A DNA stretch of 32,243 nucleotides from Zygnema circumcarinatum (taxonomy: Eukaryota > Streptophyta > Zygnematophyceae > Zygnematales > Zygnemataceae). The position numbers and the translations under genes were made by a program. Where the stretch lies: assembly GCA_037447605.1 (NCBI GenBank), contig CM074804.1, forward strand, positions 325,250-357,492, given 5' to 3'. The notes under the pieces are model-generated. The model was given only the letters and a program-made list of their open reading frames with translations. It was not told the DNA's origin and ran no database searches. Of the stretch, positions 19,601-30,627 are shown piece after piece (within the stretch, counting starts at the first letter, position 1; every line of letters starts with the position of its first letter).

Positions 19601-21227
19601 CGCAATAATTTTTCGATCGCAGGTTTCTACACGAGGTAAATGGCTTTTAATATGCACATCATTCATGGGGTCGAGAGCAGCACAAGCATCAAGAGGACGG
19701 AGAGAGCTGCTTAGTCGGCCTCCGACACAATCCTCCACCAATTTTTTCACAGTGCTTAGGTCCTTGCTGCAAGCGGAAACATCAACAGCAATAATGTTTG
19801 TGAGTTGAAGGTTAGAAACCGCGTTCGTAGTTTACAACGCAGAAACTTATAAGCTGAGAGTTTTAGGTTTCTTCTTTTGACATGAATAAGATTTAGACTC
19901 AGTTGAGGTGCCCGTAGCTGTTAGACATTATGATGATCTTCGGTGGTATTTGTCAAAGAAGAGAGGAGGAGAGGTAGAGAGGAGGTAAGAGATAAGGCAT
20001 CGGAGAAACGAAAGGAGATGGAGGAGAGAAGAGACCGAGAGACAGCGAGGAGACTGAGAGCAAGAAATTAGGGAGGGGAGGCAATCGAAAAGCAGAAATA
20101 TAGGAAAATAAAAAGGCGAGAAGAAAGTTAAGGGAGGTGACCTTTCTCAACCCAACAGTGTTTAACAGTCACAAACATTGCTCTCGTCCTCCCTCTCATT
20201 CTCTAAACTAAAAATTTCTTTCTTACGAAGTGCAGGGTTAGTACTATCTGTTTACGGTTAAAACCCGAAATACCCAAACATCCCAAACACTTAAGAGAAC
20301 CCAAGAACCTCACCTGAGTGACTGCAGGATGCTGGTCTGCTCTTCAATATAGCGGTGGCTCTCGTCGAGCCGTTTGACTAGCTGCGAAACGTCGACATCT
20401 GGTGCTCTCCCGAGGAGATCCTCCACACTCCTCTGAAGCTCTGTGAAGAGAGACTGCAATTCCCCGACTTTACTTGCAAATAAGGCGTGAGAAATTCCGC
20501 AGTCATGAGCCCATTTCCGCAAAGCAGGTTCCTTCACGCAGTCGAGAAGCGTTCGCCTCAAAGGGCTTTGAGTTAGAAGGGAAGGATGTAGCTCGCAGGA
20601 TTTGAGGCGCTCCATGTCTCTCTCGAAGCAGGAGAGCAGTTCCGAGTGCCGTGAATGTTGACGATTGAACTGTTCCATGAATTCACGATGGGCGCCACAA
20701 ATGTGGTTATAATAAAGGCCCATGTTTCCACATGCTGTCTCTAGGGCCCACTCCTGCACCTGCTGCTCCTGCACCAGCCTCCTGCATATGTCATATCTCG
20801 CCTGACTCGCTCGAATTATCGCTTGCCCCTTCTGAAGATGATATTTGAATTGCCTTTCATAAGAAGGAAGCGCTCGAAGGAGAGGGTTCGGAGACTCGTC
20901 AAGTATATGCCCTGCTGCAGAAAGGCTTGGAGCTTCTGGAATGATGAGCTGTACAGGCTCTATCTCCTCCTCTGATGAAGGGGTAGGCTCGGCATCCGGG
21001 AGGAGGCTGGCTCTGTTGAAGAGAAAGACGCGCTTATCAGAAGCGGGAAGCTTGTAGGAGCTTAAAGTTCGTGCGGCTTCCAACCGCGTGTCGCCACATA
21101 TGAGCATTTGGTCGGCTGCAGGAACGTTTGTGAGGGCTGCGAGAGCGCTGTGAATAAGCTCCACGAGAGTGCTACCCTGACAGTCGAGCTCATACATGCG
21201 GCCATTTTGGGCGACGTGGATCAGCAT
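16622..21227 (-). CDS. ATG11: ATG11, autophagy-related scaffold protein
   Basis: Scaffold of the ATG1-ATG13 kinase complex in plant autophagy. Five minus-strand exons: 21227-20314, 19766-18152, 17983-17766, 17430-17193, 17047-16622; 1136 aa, matching the usual length of about 1150. Residues 1-75 (MLIHVAQNGRMYELDC) form the N-terminal ubiquitin-like domain; residues about 110-560 match the ATG17-like/helical part, including LRALPSYERQFKYHL and SSLRPLDACAALDPMNDVHIKSHLP (read as two shorter words: SSLRPLDACAAL, NDVHIKSHLP). Coiled-coil regions follow with NCAHIENRLHEAREEA at about 844. The last exon carries the ATG11 C-terminal domain: FQVHELAAFLP, NCPNYFLSDESVALF, GQIVHIER and PYAVVTVAMVPD. 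Exon 2 contains a Gly/Glu/Arg-rich insertion. Intron 2 needs a GC-AG donor (CAG/GCAAGG at 18152/18151) to keep frame. Acceptor of exon 4 is ambiguous by two codons. Start ATG has a CC-rich upstream context and the domain begins at its first residue. Confidence 0.93.
17528..17537. other. Assembly gap (10 N)
   Basis: Ten undetermined bases inside ATG11 intron 3 (17765-17431), flanked by GA-rich low-complexity DNA. Ten may be a placeholder, so true intron length is unknown. No coding effect is expected. Confidence 0.98.
17984..18152 (-). other. Probable GC-AG intron 2 of ATG11 (spans 17984-18151)
   Basis: The exon 2 frame ends ...LSECQ with CAG/GCAAGG and exon 3 begins CTGCAG/ATGAACTGTGCC, both phase 0. 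Nearby GT dinucleotides give the wrong phase, and reading through meets a stop 13 codons after the donor. GC donors with this extended match are the main known non-canonical class in plants. Confidence 0.65.
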
Positions 21228-22678
21228 GGTGGGAGGGATGGGGAGGGAGGGAGGGAGGGAGGGAGGTGAGAGGTGAGGGAAGGAGGGAGGGAGGGAGGGT
21301 GAGAGGGAGGGAGGGGAGGGACTGGGGGAGGAAATGGAGGGAGAGAGAGGGAGTGTACGGATTAGGGCTCCGAGGTTAGGGTTAGGGCTGGTGCCCAGGG
21401 GCAATCCGTACGAGTGCGATGGCAGGGGCAGGCCCTGTCCTCGTTGGGCCGACGAGGGGACGATGGGGAAGACGGGACGTGCCAGCCATGGCGGCGTGGC
21501 GTGGAGGGATGGAACGTGTGTGGGAGACAGAGAGAGAGAGAGCTTCGAGGCTTCGAGGAGACAAGAGGGGAGAAGCCAGCTAAATGGGCAGAGTGAAGAA
21601 GGCGGAGGGGGCTCTGGGTGGGTTGCTGTGGAGGCACAGAGGTGAGAAGGCTTACTGTAGCCAGAGAGAAGGGTGGAGGATGGAGCCTTTTGGGTGGGGG
21701 GGGGTGTGGGGGGGCTTTGCGAGTGATGCCCATGGGGGGACACATTAGGAAGAGGCTTGGCAGCTTCAGACGTGCGGCCATGTGGGCTATGAGGGAAAGC
21801 TCTTTCATGGCGTTTTGAAGATGCAGAAAAGTGACATTGGGTGAAGGATAGAGGTCTGACGTTGTAAGAAGGACCAGGTGGGACATCGTGGGAAAGGTTG
21901 CGAGTGTTATTGTGAAAAAGAAGTTAGAGAGTGTTTCAGAGGAGAGAGAACAGAGAGTGCAAGATTTAGGGACGAGAGAGATTGGTTGATTGGAGGAAAT
22001 TACCATCAAACATACAACAATAGTCACAATCAAGTCAGATCACATAACATTTTGCCACGCCATGCCATCTTCATATACACTATCAACAATTCTATGACCA
22101 CATCATGTAATGAAAAGTCTCGCCACACAAACAACCAACCAACCAGCTTTCTACAAATAACTGCATGGAATACCAACAAGACAAGATGCACTGTCATTAT
22201 CGTTTGTCACTTCGAATGAAACACTTCAACCTTACGCCCTAAACCTTACAACCCTAACACCTTTAGTCCTAGTCCCGACCACACCTCTCACTCACGAAAA
22301 ATCTCTCCCTTTGCCTCTTCCCCCCTCTCTCCCTCCCTCTCTATATCTCGCTCACAAACTCATGGAGGACGCCCTCGGGGAGGCATCCTCCAACTTGGGG
22401 AACAGCCGCCGCAGGTCTCATCGTAGACCCCTTCGTTCAAAATGGATTGCACATAAATCCGTTAAGCGGAAAACCGTAAAACAAAGAATACTATTCTTCA
22501 AAATTGAACTCCGTTGACCGTTGAGGCCACCGCGGAGCTGAGAACAAAAAGAATCAACTCATCGAACGCCTGCCGAGCTCCGCTTTAAGGAAGAAAAAAA
22601 TCCCTTTTTCTTGTCTTTCCTCTGTTCAGAATCTCCGTCATCCTCAACCTGCCCGCCAAACCAATCGGAGCTTTAGGG
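21228..22678. other. ATG11 5' flank and intergenic region
   Basis: Directly before the ATG11 start (minus strand) is a CCCT-rich leader (21228-21355 on the plus strand is GGGA-rich). A telomere-like AGGGTTAGGGTTAGGG-type stretch lies at 21359-21390, read as a telo-box on the ATG11 strand. Bases 21400-22300 show no supported gene; 22080-22200 is AT-richer. A 68-codon open frame at 22311-22517 (+) has no recognised motif and weak support. Confidence 0.5.
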
Positions 22679-22762
22679 TTAAAGTTTTGGTTGCGGATTT
22701 AGGGTTTGTGGACTTTTGAAGAGGGAAGTTCTGGGGCTTTTCAAACGCCATGTCACATCAAG
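22679..22762 (-). other. Candidate terminal exon of the kinase gene
   Basis: If exon 15 is spliced at 23211, an acceptor ATAATGCAG at 22763-22765 preceded by the branch-point-like TACTAAG would start a phase-0 exon of 27 codons plus TAA. The predicted tail begins LDVTWRLKSP and is of the expected length (the Arabidopsis tail is about 20-25 residues), but shows no clear family match and ends within a telomere-like AAACCCTAAA motif. Confidence 0.25.
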
Positions 22763-22793
22763 CTGCATTATTGCTTAGTAAAGTGGGTTTGGA

Positions 22794-23210
22794 TCTCTCT
22801 CTCCCCTCGCTCTCTCTCTCGTTCTTAGTCTCTCCCCCCCTCCCCTTCCCCTTCTCCCCTCCCCTCCCTCTCCCTTTCCTCTCCCCTTTCCCCTCCCCCG
22901 CCCCTACCTCTGTTCCACTCTCCTTCTCCCTCTCCATCTCCAACTCCACCTCCCCCTACCTCCGTATCTTCCTCTCCGTCTCCATCCCACCCCGCTTCTC
23001 CCCCTCTTCCACTCCCCACCTTCCTCTCCCCCCCTTCCTCACTCTCCATCCCCCACGCCCTTACCTCTTCCCTTCCCTTACCCTCCACTCCCCTCCCCCT
23101 CCCCCTCCCTCCCTCCCCTCCCCCTTTCCTCCCCTTACCCTCCACTCCCCTCCCCCTCTCCCTCCCTCCCTCCCCTCCCCCCCTCCCTCCCTCTCTCCCC
23201 TCCCTCCCAC
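22794..23210. repeat. Polypyrimidine tract of about 415 bp
   Basis: More than nine in ten bases are C or T on the plus strand, making a polypurine tract on the sense strand of the kinase gene right after its last confident exon. It holds a direct repeat of about 60 bp: CTTACCCTCCACTCCCCTCC occurs near 23077 and again near 23137. Confidence 0.8.
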
Positions 23211-26200
23211 CTCCTTGAGAATCTCCTGCAGCTCCTTGACGATGTCCGCAAACTCCGGTCGCTCGGAGGGGTTGGTCCGCCAGCAGCGCTCCATGAGGTC
23301 CGCCACCGCCCCGTGCGTGCCCCGCGGGATGGCCGGCCGCAGGCCCTGCAGGGCAGAAAGAAGGCAAGGGGTTCAGAGGTTAGGGTTGCCAACTTCTTAC
23401 AGTTTCTATCGGCATTTGGGTCGTAGGGTTCGAGAGTTTAGGGTTTAGGGTTTCCAAAGGGTTCAAAATCTTTAGGGTTTTAGAGCTTTACCTTTTGCAC
23501 AACATTGACAGCGGCTTGTAGAGGCGTCAGATCTGCGTAGGGCAGCTGCATCCCCCAAACCCCCACACAAAAAAAAATCGTTTTGAAACATTCGACCCAA
23601 GACTAATAAAAAACAGCACAGTTTGTAGATATGCGTTTTTCATCGATAGGTTTTCTGAAATTTCGAAGTTCTTGAGGAACCCATTCTTGGTTTCAAGCAT
23701 CCCTAGGACCTTCTAGTCCTTTCAGGATTCAGCTCTTTGAATTCAATGCAGAGGGAGTTCAATTTAAGGTTGTGAAGTGAATTTAGGGTATTGAGTCTAC
23801 TTGGAGTTCCCACACATACCTTTCCAGTGAGGAGTTCCCACATGACAATGCCAAAACTGAACACATCCGCCTTGTGAATGTAGGGCCTGTGTTCGATGAC
23901 CTGCATGAGAGTGAGGGGGAGTACGAGAGGGCAGAGAGAGAGAGAGAGAGAGAGTGAGATATTTTTCTCGTCAACAGAAGCCCTGTCCGAGCTTTCGTCC
24001 CCCACGAGTTCAACCTTCCTCACATAGCCACTCTTTCCTGTTTCCTTTCTCTCTCTCTCTAGCTTCTGATTTTCCTTTCATATCACCTTTCTCTCTCTAT
24101 CAGCCCCCAGACAGATAAGCAATGTTCCTATTTTCCATAGTCAGCACATGTATCCCCCGTTCTGTTCCGTTACCTCCGGTGCCATCCAACGGTAAGTTCC
24201 AGTCTCTGCTGTCATCACTCCGCTGTGGGCTTGAACTCGAGCAACCCCAAAATCCGCCACTTTCACCACCTGCACTGCCACTCCTCCCACACGCTTACCA
24301 CTACATACACATACGATACATTACATACACAACACAATGCAACACATGCAATGTATCAACGCATACAAACGTATACAGTGCAGTAAATGCACACATCCTC
24401 CTGTAGGTACATGACACATTGCCCGAGCTCGACATATAAACCCCATTCAAGCCCCATTCCACATCACAGTTTGGAGCGGGCCGGCTGACCTCGTTCTCGT
24501 TCATGAGCAAGTTGGCAGCTTTCAAGTCTCTATGGATGATGTTGTTCTTGTGCAGAAAATCCATTCCCCGTGCAACATCAACGGAAATTTTGAGTAGCAT
24601 GGGAAGGCGCATAGTCGCCTTCTGCTTGTGCAACCAATCGTAAACGCTCCCTCCCGACATATATTCTGCGAAGAAACGGAGCATAGAAAGCAACCTCGGT
24701 CAGTTCCACGCCGTTCCGTTCCGTCCGCCATGGAAGGGTTCCATGCCATTCCGTGCAGTGTCAAAAGTTGTTTCATGCCATACATCGCGTTCTCCTCTTA
24801 TTCCGTTTGTGCCATGCTATGCTGGTTCGTTCCATTTTCATGTAAAGGTGTATTCAGTTTAAGAAAAGAGGAGGACGAATTCGCAGGTGGAAAGAACAGA
24901 ACTGGGAGTAAAATAGTCGTTTTGTGGAAATGGGTATTTCCGATTATTTCAACGTAAATCGAGGAAGTTGAAAACAAAAAGAACCATTAAAACTACGGAA
25001 AAGGTTAAGAAGCCTAGAAAATTTAAGAGCCGCAATATCCTGAGTATATCCCATTCCTCCAAAAAACCAAAAACCAGGTACAAGCTGAGATAATAGAACA
25101 TTCCAGGAAGTCGAGAGACGAAATCTCTGAAACCTTAAAAAGTACGAAAGATAGGAAAGAACTCACCAGTCACAATAGAGAGGTTCGGAGGCTTAGTGCA
25201 CGCCCCGATGAACTGAACCACATTCTTATGCCGAATTTTCCTGTTTCGGAAAAGCCAAAGAGAAAAATTGGTGCGAGAGAAAGGAGGGGGGGGGAGAGAG
25301 AGAGAAAGAGAGTGCGAGAGAGATAACACAAGTTCGCTCGTACTGTTTGACCCGTCTTTCCCTTCAACATCAAGGAAAGAAGCCTACCGCATGATAAAAA
25401 CCTCCTGCGCAAATTCCTGCTGCAGGGAATCGTTCAGCCTCTCCGGTTTCAAAATTTTGATGGCCACATCCTGACCACAATATGTGCCCCGAAATCTGCA
25501 AAATGGCGCAGAGTACCGTGCTCCTCAGGCCTCCCTCACCGCACTGATGCTCGCAATTGGAGAGTGAGATAGAGGGGGAGGGGGAGGGGGAGGGTTAAGG
25601 GGAGGAGGGGGGGGGGGGAAAGGGAAGGTAAGGGGGAGGGGGAGGGGAAAGGGGAGTGGGAAGCGGAGGGGGAGGAAAAGGAGGAGAGAGAGAGGGAGAA
25701 GGAGGGAGAGGGAGAGGGAGAAGGAGAGGGATAGAGCGAGGAGAGAGAGCTCACAGGTCTCCGAATGAGCCAGACGCGATCTTGTGGTGCAGAACAAGCT
25801 GAGAGCTGTCGATCTCCCAGTCGTCTTGCCCATCGCTGGGGATGCGAATGTGCCCTTGGTCCACGAGGGAGGCGCCCTTCTCTCCCTCTCCCACAGCGAG
25901 AGAGGGAGGGGGAGGGGGAGCGGTAGCTACTCCACGGCTGCGGGACCAGGCAGGGTCCTGCATGCGAAGGAGAGGGAGAGGAGAGAGGGAGAGAGCGATA
26001 GAGGTACGGGTAGAGGTAGGTTTCGAGTTAGGGCTAGGCTTGGGGCTAGAGTTAGGACGAGGAATAGAGCTAGGGTTAGGATAAAGATTAGAGTTAGGGC
26101 CAGGCTTAGGGTTAGAAATAGTGTGAGGGTTAAGAGTTCGGGTCAAGGTAAGAATAGAAGTTTGGAATAAAAGATTTGAAGTTAAAGGCTTGAAGGTTCA

Positions 26201-29200
26201 AGTTTTGGGGTTGAAAGTTTTGAGTTTAGGGTTTGAAGGTTCAGCGTTCAGGATTTTCCTTAAGGCAGCCCATGAACAAGCATATGCTCAAATTGCGGAG
26301 GAAAGTGAGAGAGGGGCTGACCTCCATGCCATGTAACGCCGTCTGCAGATTTGCGACAAGGTCTTCAGTGTCCTGCACGTACACACAGAATGGGCGGAAT
26401 TAGTGAAAAATGTGCAGGAGAGGCGATCAATAACATGGAACAGCGGCATCCTGCTCCTCATAAGATGAGGTTGACCTACTGTGAACAGGAAGAAAGAGCG
26501 GAAGGGGGAGGAGGGCTGGAGAGCAGAGGCAAAGAGAGGGAGAGGGTGTGGGAAATGCAGTGTGAGCTGGATTCTAGTGAGTGCGGGGTGGGCGGGAAGG
26601 AGGAGCCTATTGAAGGAGACATGAGGGTGGAGAGAGAGGGGGGGGGGAGGGAGAGAGAGAGAGCGACCTCCGTTGGCCAGCCGTCCACCACGAACACGTC
26701 GAGGGAGTAGCCGTCCGCAGAGGAAAAGACATGCGCTTCGCGTATGTTAAGACCCACGTCTGCCAACACAGCCGACAGCTGCGGCCCAATCCTTGACGCT
26801 TCAGTTTCGTTCAGTTCAGTTCAGTTCAGTTAAAGTCAGGTAGTCAGTTCAGGCCAGTTCAGTTCAGTATACTTCAGTTCCCTTAGATCAGTTCAGTACA
26901 ATTCAGTTCAGTTCACTTCAATCCATTACGGTTCAGTTCCGTTAGTTCAGTTCAGTTCGCTCGAGAACAGTTCAGTTCCACTTCTTTCGTTCAGTTCAGT
27001 AGAATCCCACCATCCACACTATATCACAAAAACATGGAACTAAAAGGAAGGACAGGGGTAGGAGCAACACCGAGTCGGGATAGGGGGGAGGATGGGAGTG
27101 AGGGGGAGAAAGAATGAGAGGGAAAGAGGAGAAAGGAGGAAGGGAAAGCGGGGAGGAAGAGAGTGAGGGAGGGGATGGTAGTGGGGGGTCAGGAGAAGGC
27201 CCGACTGATGAGGAAGCCTATAGAGGGTCGACAGACAGATGGAGAGAAATAGGGGAGGAGAAGTGAGAGGGTCCACATGCTTTTAGAAACATACCTGACT
27301 GAGCAGCTTTGGCTTATCTTGTGTCGAAAAAGTCACCTCATGCATGGGCATATGGGGATACTTTGGGCTGCCCAAAACCAAGAAACCAAAAGTCAGCAAG
27401 CAGACGAACATAAAACTTTACATGTTATATTTTTTTTAAGATAAAGAGCTTCAGACAATGACAAAGGTAGCCCATCTTTTCACCTTGACATGGTATCACT
27501 AGTGGCGGTGTTCTCCTCCTCGACAGATGTCGGCTTCGACATTTCGAGAGCCAAATTTTCCAGATTTGGAGATGACCCGAACGCAGGGGGGAAAATGCTG
27601 GGAGTAAAAACGACAGGCGAAAAAGAGTAAAAATACGAAGGAGCGCACGTATGTGGGGGAATCCAACAATTTACATACTTAGCCCTGCCTTAGCACAGAG
27701 AAGTGGGATTATTAGCAGAATAAAAAGAAACATGTACATAGACAATTTTTTTTATGATTTACAGGTATAACTCAAGGTCAAAACAAGAAATAGTAGTACC
27801 TTGTTCTTGGCTTTGATGACTGAGCACCTCCCTCTTCAGCTTGGGAGGGAAATTCTTCCGTCGGAGTTCTTTCTTCTTCTCCCAGAGATATAAGCTGCAC
27901 ATACATAATAGCCCAAAAAGGAAATTAGGGAGCGAGGGAGTGTGAGAGGAGAGGGGGGCGAGGCGAGGGAAAGGGGACGAGAAAGGGTAGGCCGAGGAAG
28001 GAGAAATATGAGGAAAAAGGAGGCAACGATGACGGGAGGAGTGTAGAGACACGGGAAGGAGAGTGGGAGAGCGAGAGAAGTAGGGTGCAAGAAAAGGAAC
28101 ATGTGAATAGAGGGATGGAGAGGGAAGGCAGCGGAGAGAGGGAGGGAGAGAGGCGGGGAGAGATGAAAAGGGTGGAGAAACAGGTCCGGGGTGAGAGAGA
28201 CGCTGAGGAGAAAAACTAAAAGAGCGAGGAAAGAAGGAAAGGGAAAAAAAGCGAGGAGGAAAAGGGGGAACATGGGACAGGAGCAAAGAAGGGGAGGAAG
28301 GTGGAGAGGAGAGAGGTGAGATCAATAAAGATGGTGAGCGGGGAGACGAAAGCAAAGTGGAGACAGGAGAGGTGAGAAAAGGACGACAGGGGGAGAAGGT
28401 AGCCGTGAAAGTGGAGGGTAAAGTAGTGAGTGCGACGAGAGAGAGAGAGAGAGACACAGAGGGAGGGAGGGAGAGAGGAGGGAGAAAGAGGGGACGAGGG
28501 GGCGAAGGGGAGTGGGGCAGGTGGAGAGAGAGAGAGCTAGGTTTTAGAATCTTCAATATTGGCCAAAGGAATCCTCACTCAAGACTTTGGAATTTAAGGT
28601 TTCCAGTTCCGTACATGCACGGGTCGCACGTGGAACGCAAGGCCATTCTCAGGCGACGACGCTTCCTCCAGCAGCCGCTTGTGCATCAGCACGTCTTCTG
28701 CTCTCTCCGTATTTACATCCAGAGCATATCTGAACACAAGAAACCAAACTTAGATGATTGAGAAGCGAGAGAGAAAGTGCGGGACGAAGGGAGAGAGTGA
28801 GAGAGAGAGAGGGAGAGGAGAAAGCATGTAATTCTCTGTGAGAAACATACATAATTGTACATGTTGACGTGCCGAATAGCACTTTGCTGCACAGTTCTCT
28901 CTCCTCTCTTTCTCTTTTTTCCTTAACTTATCTTCACACTCGCTTCTATCTCTACCTCTACTCTTACTTTTTCTCCGTCAACACCCCCGCTCCACCTCTC
29001 GCTTCCCTCTGCCCTGACACTCTCCCCTCTAGTCTCCTTCCCCACTTCATTCTCCTCTCTCCCTCCAGGCAGTCTCTCCCCTCAGTCTTCTCTTCCCCGC
29101 CTCCCACCTCCTCCCCCCCTCCCTCTCTCCCCTCCCAGACCACTCCCGTCTCCAACCAGTACTTTCTACGGTCTCTTTCGCCTCGCACTCATTTCCCTTC

Positions 29201-29533
29201 ACCTCCTCCTTCTACTTCTCACATGTTTCTGCCTGCAAAGCCGAAACTTCTTCAAGACTGAAAAACTTAAGCCTAACAGTCTCTGAACCCTAACATTCTT
29301 GAAAGCCTCATCGACCTTGTGGGCAGGCGGTTGAAGTGCGCATGAAGCTCCTCGAGGAACTGCGGGCTGTCGGCCGCCTGGTGGCCCGTCTCTCGCAGCC
29401 TCTCCGCCACCTTCGCGCACACTTCGTGCTTCACGCGCTGCCGCTGCTGAGTGGGAGAGGCGCTACCGCTCTCCATGGAGGCTCCTCCGCGCTCGCTCTT
29501 CACCTTCACTGCCAGTGCCTCCTGCCCCTCCAT
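23061..29533 (-). CDS. ACT-domain Raf-like protein kinase (STY8/17/46 group)
   Basis: Serine/threonine(/tyrosine) kinase; in Arabidopsis this group phosphorylates plastid transit peptides. Exons (minus): 29533-29316, 28729-28615, 27894-27800, 27597-27484, 27367-27295, 26778-26668, 26372-26322, 25957-25755, 25495-25388, 25240-25167, 24665-24490, 24269-24174, 23900-23820, 23545-23492, 23345-23211 and on. All phases agree; 568 aa to 23211, against about 575 in Arabidopsis STY46. N-terminal signature [29 protein letters not shown] linker; ACT domain about 187-260 ([32 protein letters not shown]). Kinase: SGSFG loop (about 320-324), K340 in VAIK, E358, HRDLKAAN (432-439), D452 in DFG, MAPE ending at 478, DVFSFG and RPEF. 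Start at 29533 is one choice; 29476 is also in frame. The C-terminus is unresolved: the frame runs as Gly/Arg/Glu repeats to a stop at 23061, or GAG/GTGGGA at 23211 is a donor to a further exon. Confidence 0.92.
26796..27010. repeat. Degenerate TTCAG pentamer repeat in kinase intron 5
   Basis: TTCAG or GTTCA words occur more than twenty times in about 210 bases, partly in perfect head-to-tail runs, between kinase exons 5 and 6. No other long pentamer array was seen in the window. Confidence 0.8.
27895..28614 (-). other. Kinase intron 2, long and CT-rich on the sense strand
   Basis: A 720-base intron, nearly all polypyrimidine on the coding strand between 28560 and 27930. It gives a long translated open frame of Ser/Pro/Leu repeats that is not a gene. 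Confidence 0.7.
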
Positions 29534-30466
29534 CTCTCCCTCCCTATCCTCTCCCTCTCCTCTTCCCTCTATCCTCCCTCTCTCTCTCTCCTCCCTCTTC
29601 CTCTTCCCCCTTTCTCGGGTTCTTGGAGAGAGCAGCTGTTGCAAGAAACCCTAACCCTAAATCCCGGGCCTCCCGTGCAGGCGGGGCTCTGGCCTTCGGT
29701 TTACGTTATGTGAGCTGAGGTCACTATGTGGCGCCATGGCCATGCATGCATGCATACATGCATGCATGCATGCATACATGCATGCATGCATACATACATG
29801 CATGCATGCATACATGCATGCACGCAAAGGCCCTGTACGAACGACAATCCCGTTACAGTACTGTACAGTACTGTATGCGCGCCGTACAGTGACCGTACGG
29901 CGCTCGCTCACCAGCCGCGGCACGCAGCTTGGGAGCAGAACCCGGGCTGGACTGGAAATGTTTCAGTCTGACCAGAGACGTCAGTCGTGAGTTTTGAGCC
30001 GTCGATTTTAGAATCTCTGTAATCGAATGATGTAAAAAGCGGTTTCTGCTTTTTTTTCAAATAATTTTTCTTTTAAGGAGCGGTTGCTTTGGCGGGGGAC
30101 AATAATGGACGAATCTCGCGACTAATCGGGCGACCAGGCTGGCGAAGTCAAGCGAGGTCGGCCAATCAGCGAGTCCCAAATCAGGAATATGTGTTGACGT
30201 GGCAAACTGTGATTGGGTCGAACCTTCAAAACGGTGATGGCCTTGCCATCGTGAGTTCAATCAAACCTCCCTTCTACCTTCAAATGGAGACAACCGTCAA
30301 TAGTTACGATGACAAATAGAATAATGTAAATTAGATAATAGCAAATAAGGAGTCGCCACGTCACAGAAAAAGCTCGTTTCATTGGGCCAACCGATTCACA
30401 GAAATCAAAGCTAACCGTTTCGAAAAAATGCGATGTGGCATATTTTTTCTTTTTTCGATGTGGCAT
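29534..30466. promoter_or_regulatory. Kinase 5' flank
   Basis: On the kinase strand the leader is GA-rich up to about 29600. A double telo-box (AACCCTAACCCTAAA on the plus strand, 29648-29662) lies about 115-130 bases upstream of the chosen start. Next come a CATGCATG tract (29739-29822), a GTACTGTACAGTAC-type palindrome near 29855-29870, and single CCAAT and TGACGTGG words near 30160-30200. The 3' limit of the promoter is unknown. Confidence 0.45.
29739..29822. repeat. CATGCATG / CATACATG tract
   Basis: About 84 bases of CATGCATG with interspersed CATACATG, alternating purine and pyrimidine almost throughout. CATGCA is the plant RY motif recognised by B3-domain factors. Shorter copies occur at 139-162, 12801-12814 and 14630-14640. 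Confidence 0.85.
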
Positions 30467-30627
30467 TAGGGGGTGTCAGACTTAACAAAATCTTACGAAA
30501 AGCGTTACGAAAAAAAAGGTTACGAAAGTACTCCGCCGCAGCAGGATCGCGATAATACTGGAGTACTCGTTCTGATGTCAAACTTACGAACACGCGTACT
30601 GAAATTTTTTAAGTCTGACACCCCCTA
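30467..30627. mobile_element. MITE-like element, 161 bp, 19-bp terminal inverted repeats
   Basis: TAGGGGGTGTCAGACTTAA at 30467-30485 is repeated exactly as reverse complement at 30609-30627. Excluding the outer TA on each side, the inverted repeats are 17 bp and flanked by TA, consistent with a Tc1/mariner-type (Stowaway-like) target duplication. The interior has no coding capacity and contains several TTACGAAA words. Superfamily assignment is inference. Confidence 0.7.

Noticed and set aside
22311-22517. 68-codon basic open frame
   Set aside because: Short, no motif, begins in CT-repeat DNA; cannot be told from chance.
22750-23448. 232-codon plus-strand open frame
   Set aside because: Antisense to the kinase last exon and its polypurine tract.
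27759-28556. 265-codon minus-strand open frame
   Set aside because: Polypyrimidine kinase intron 2 read as Ser/Pro/Leu; only 27894-27800 within it is an exon, and in another frame.
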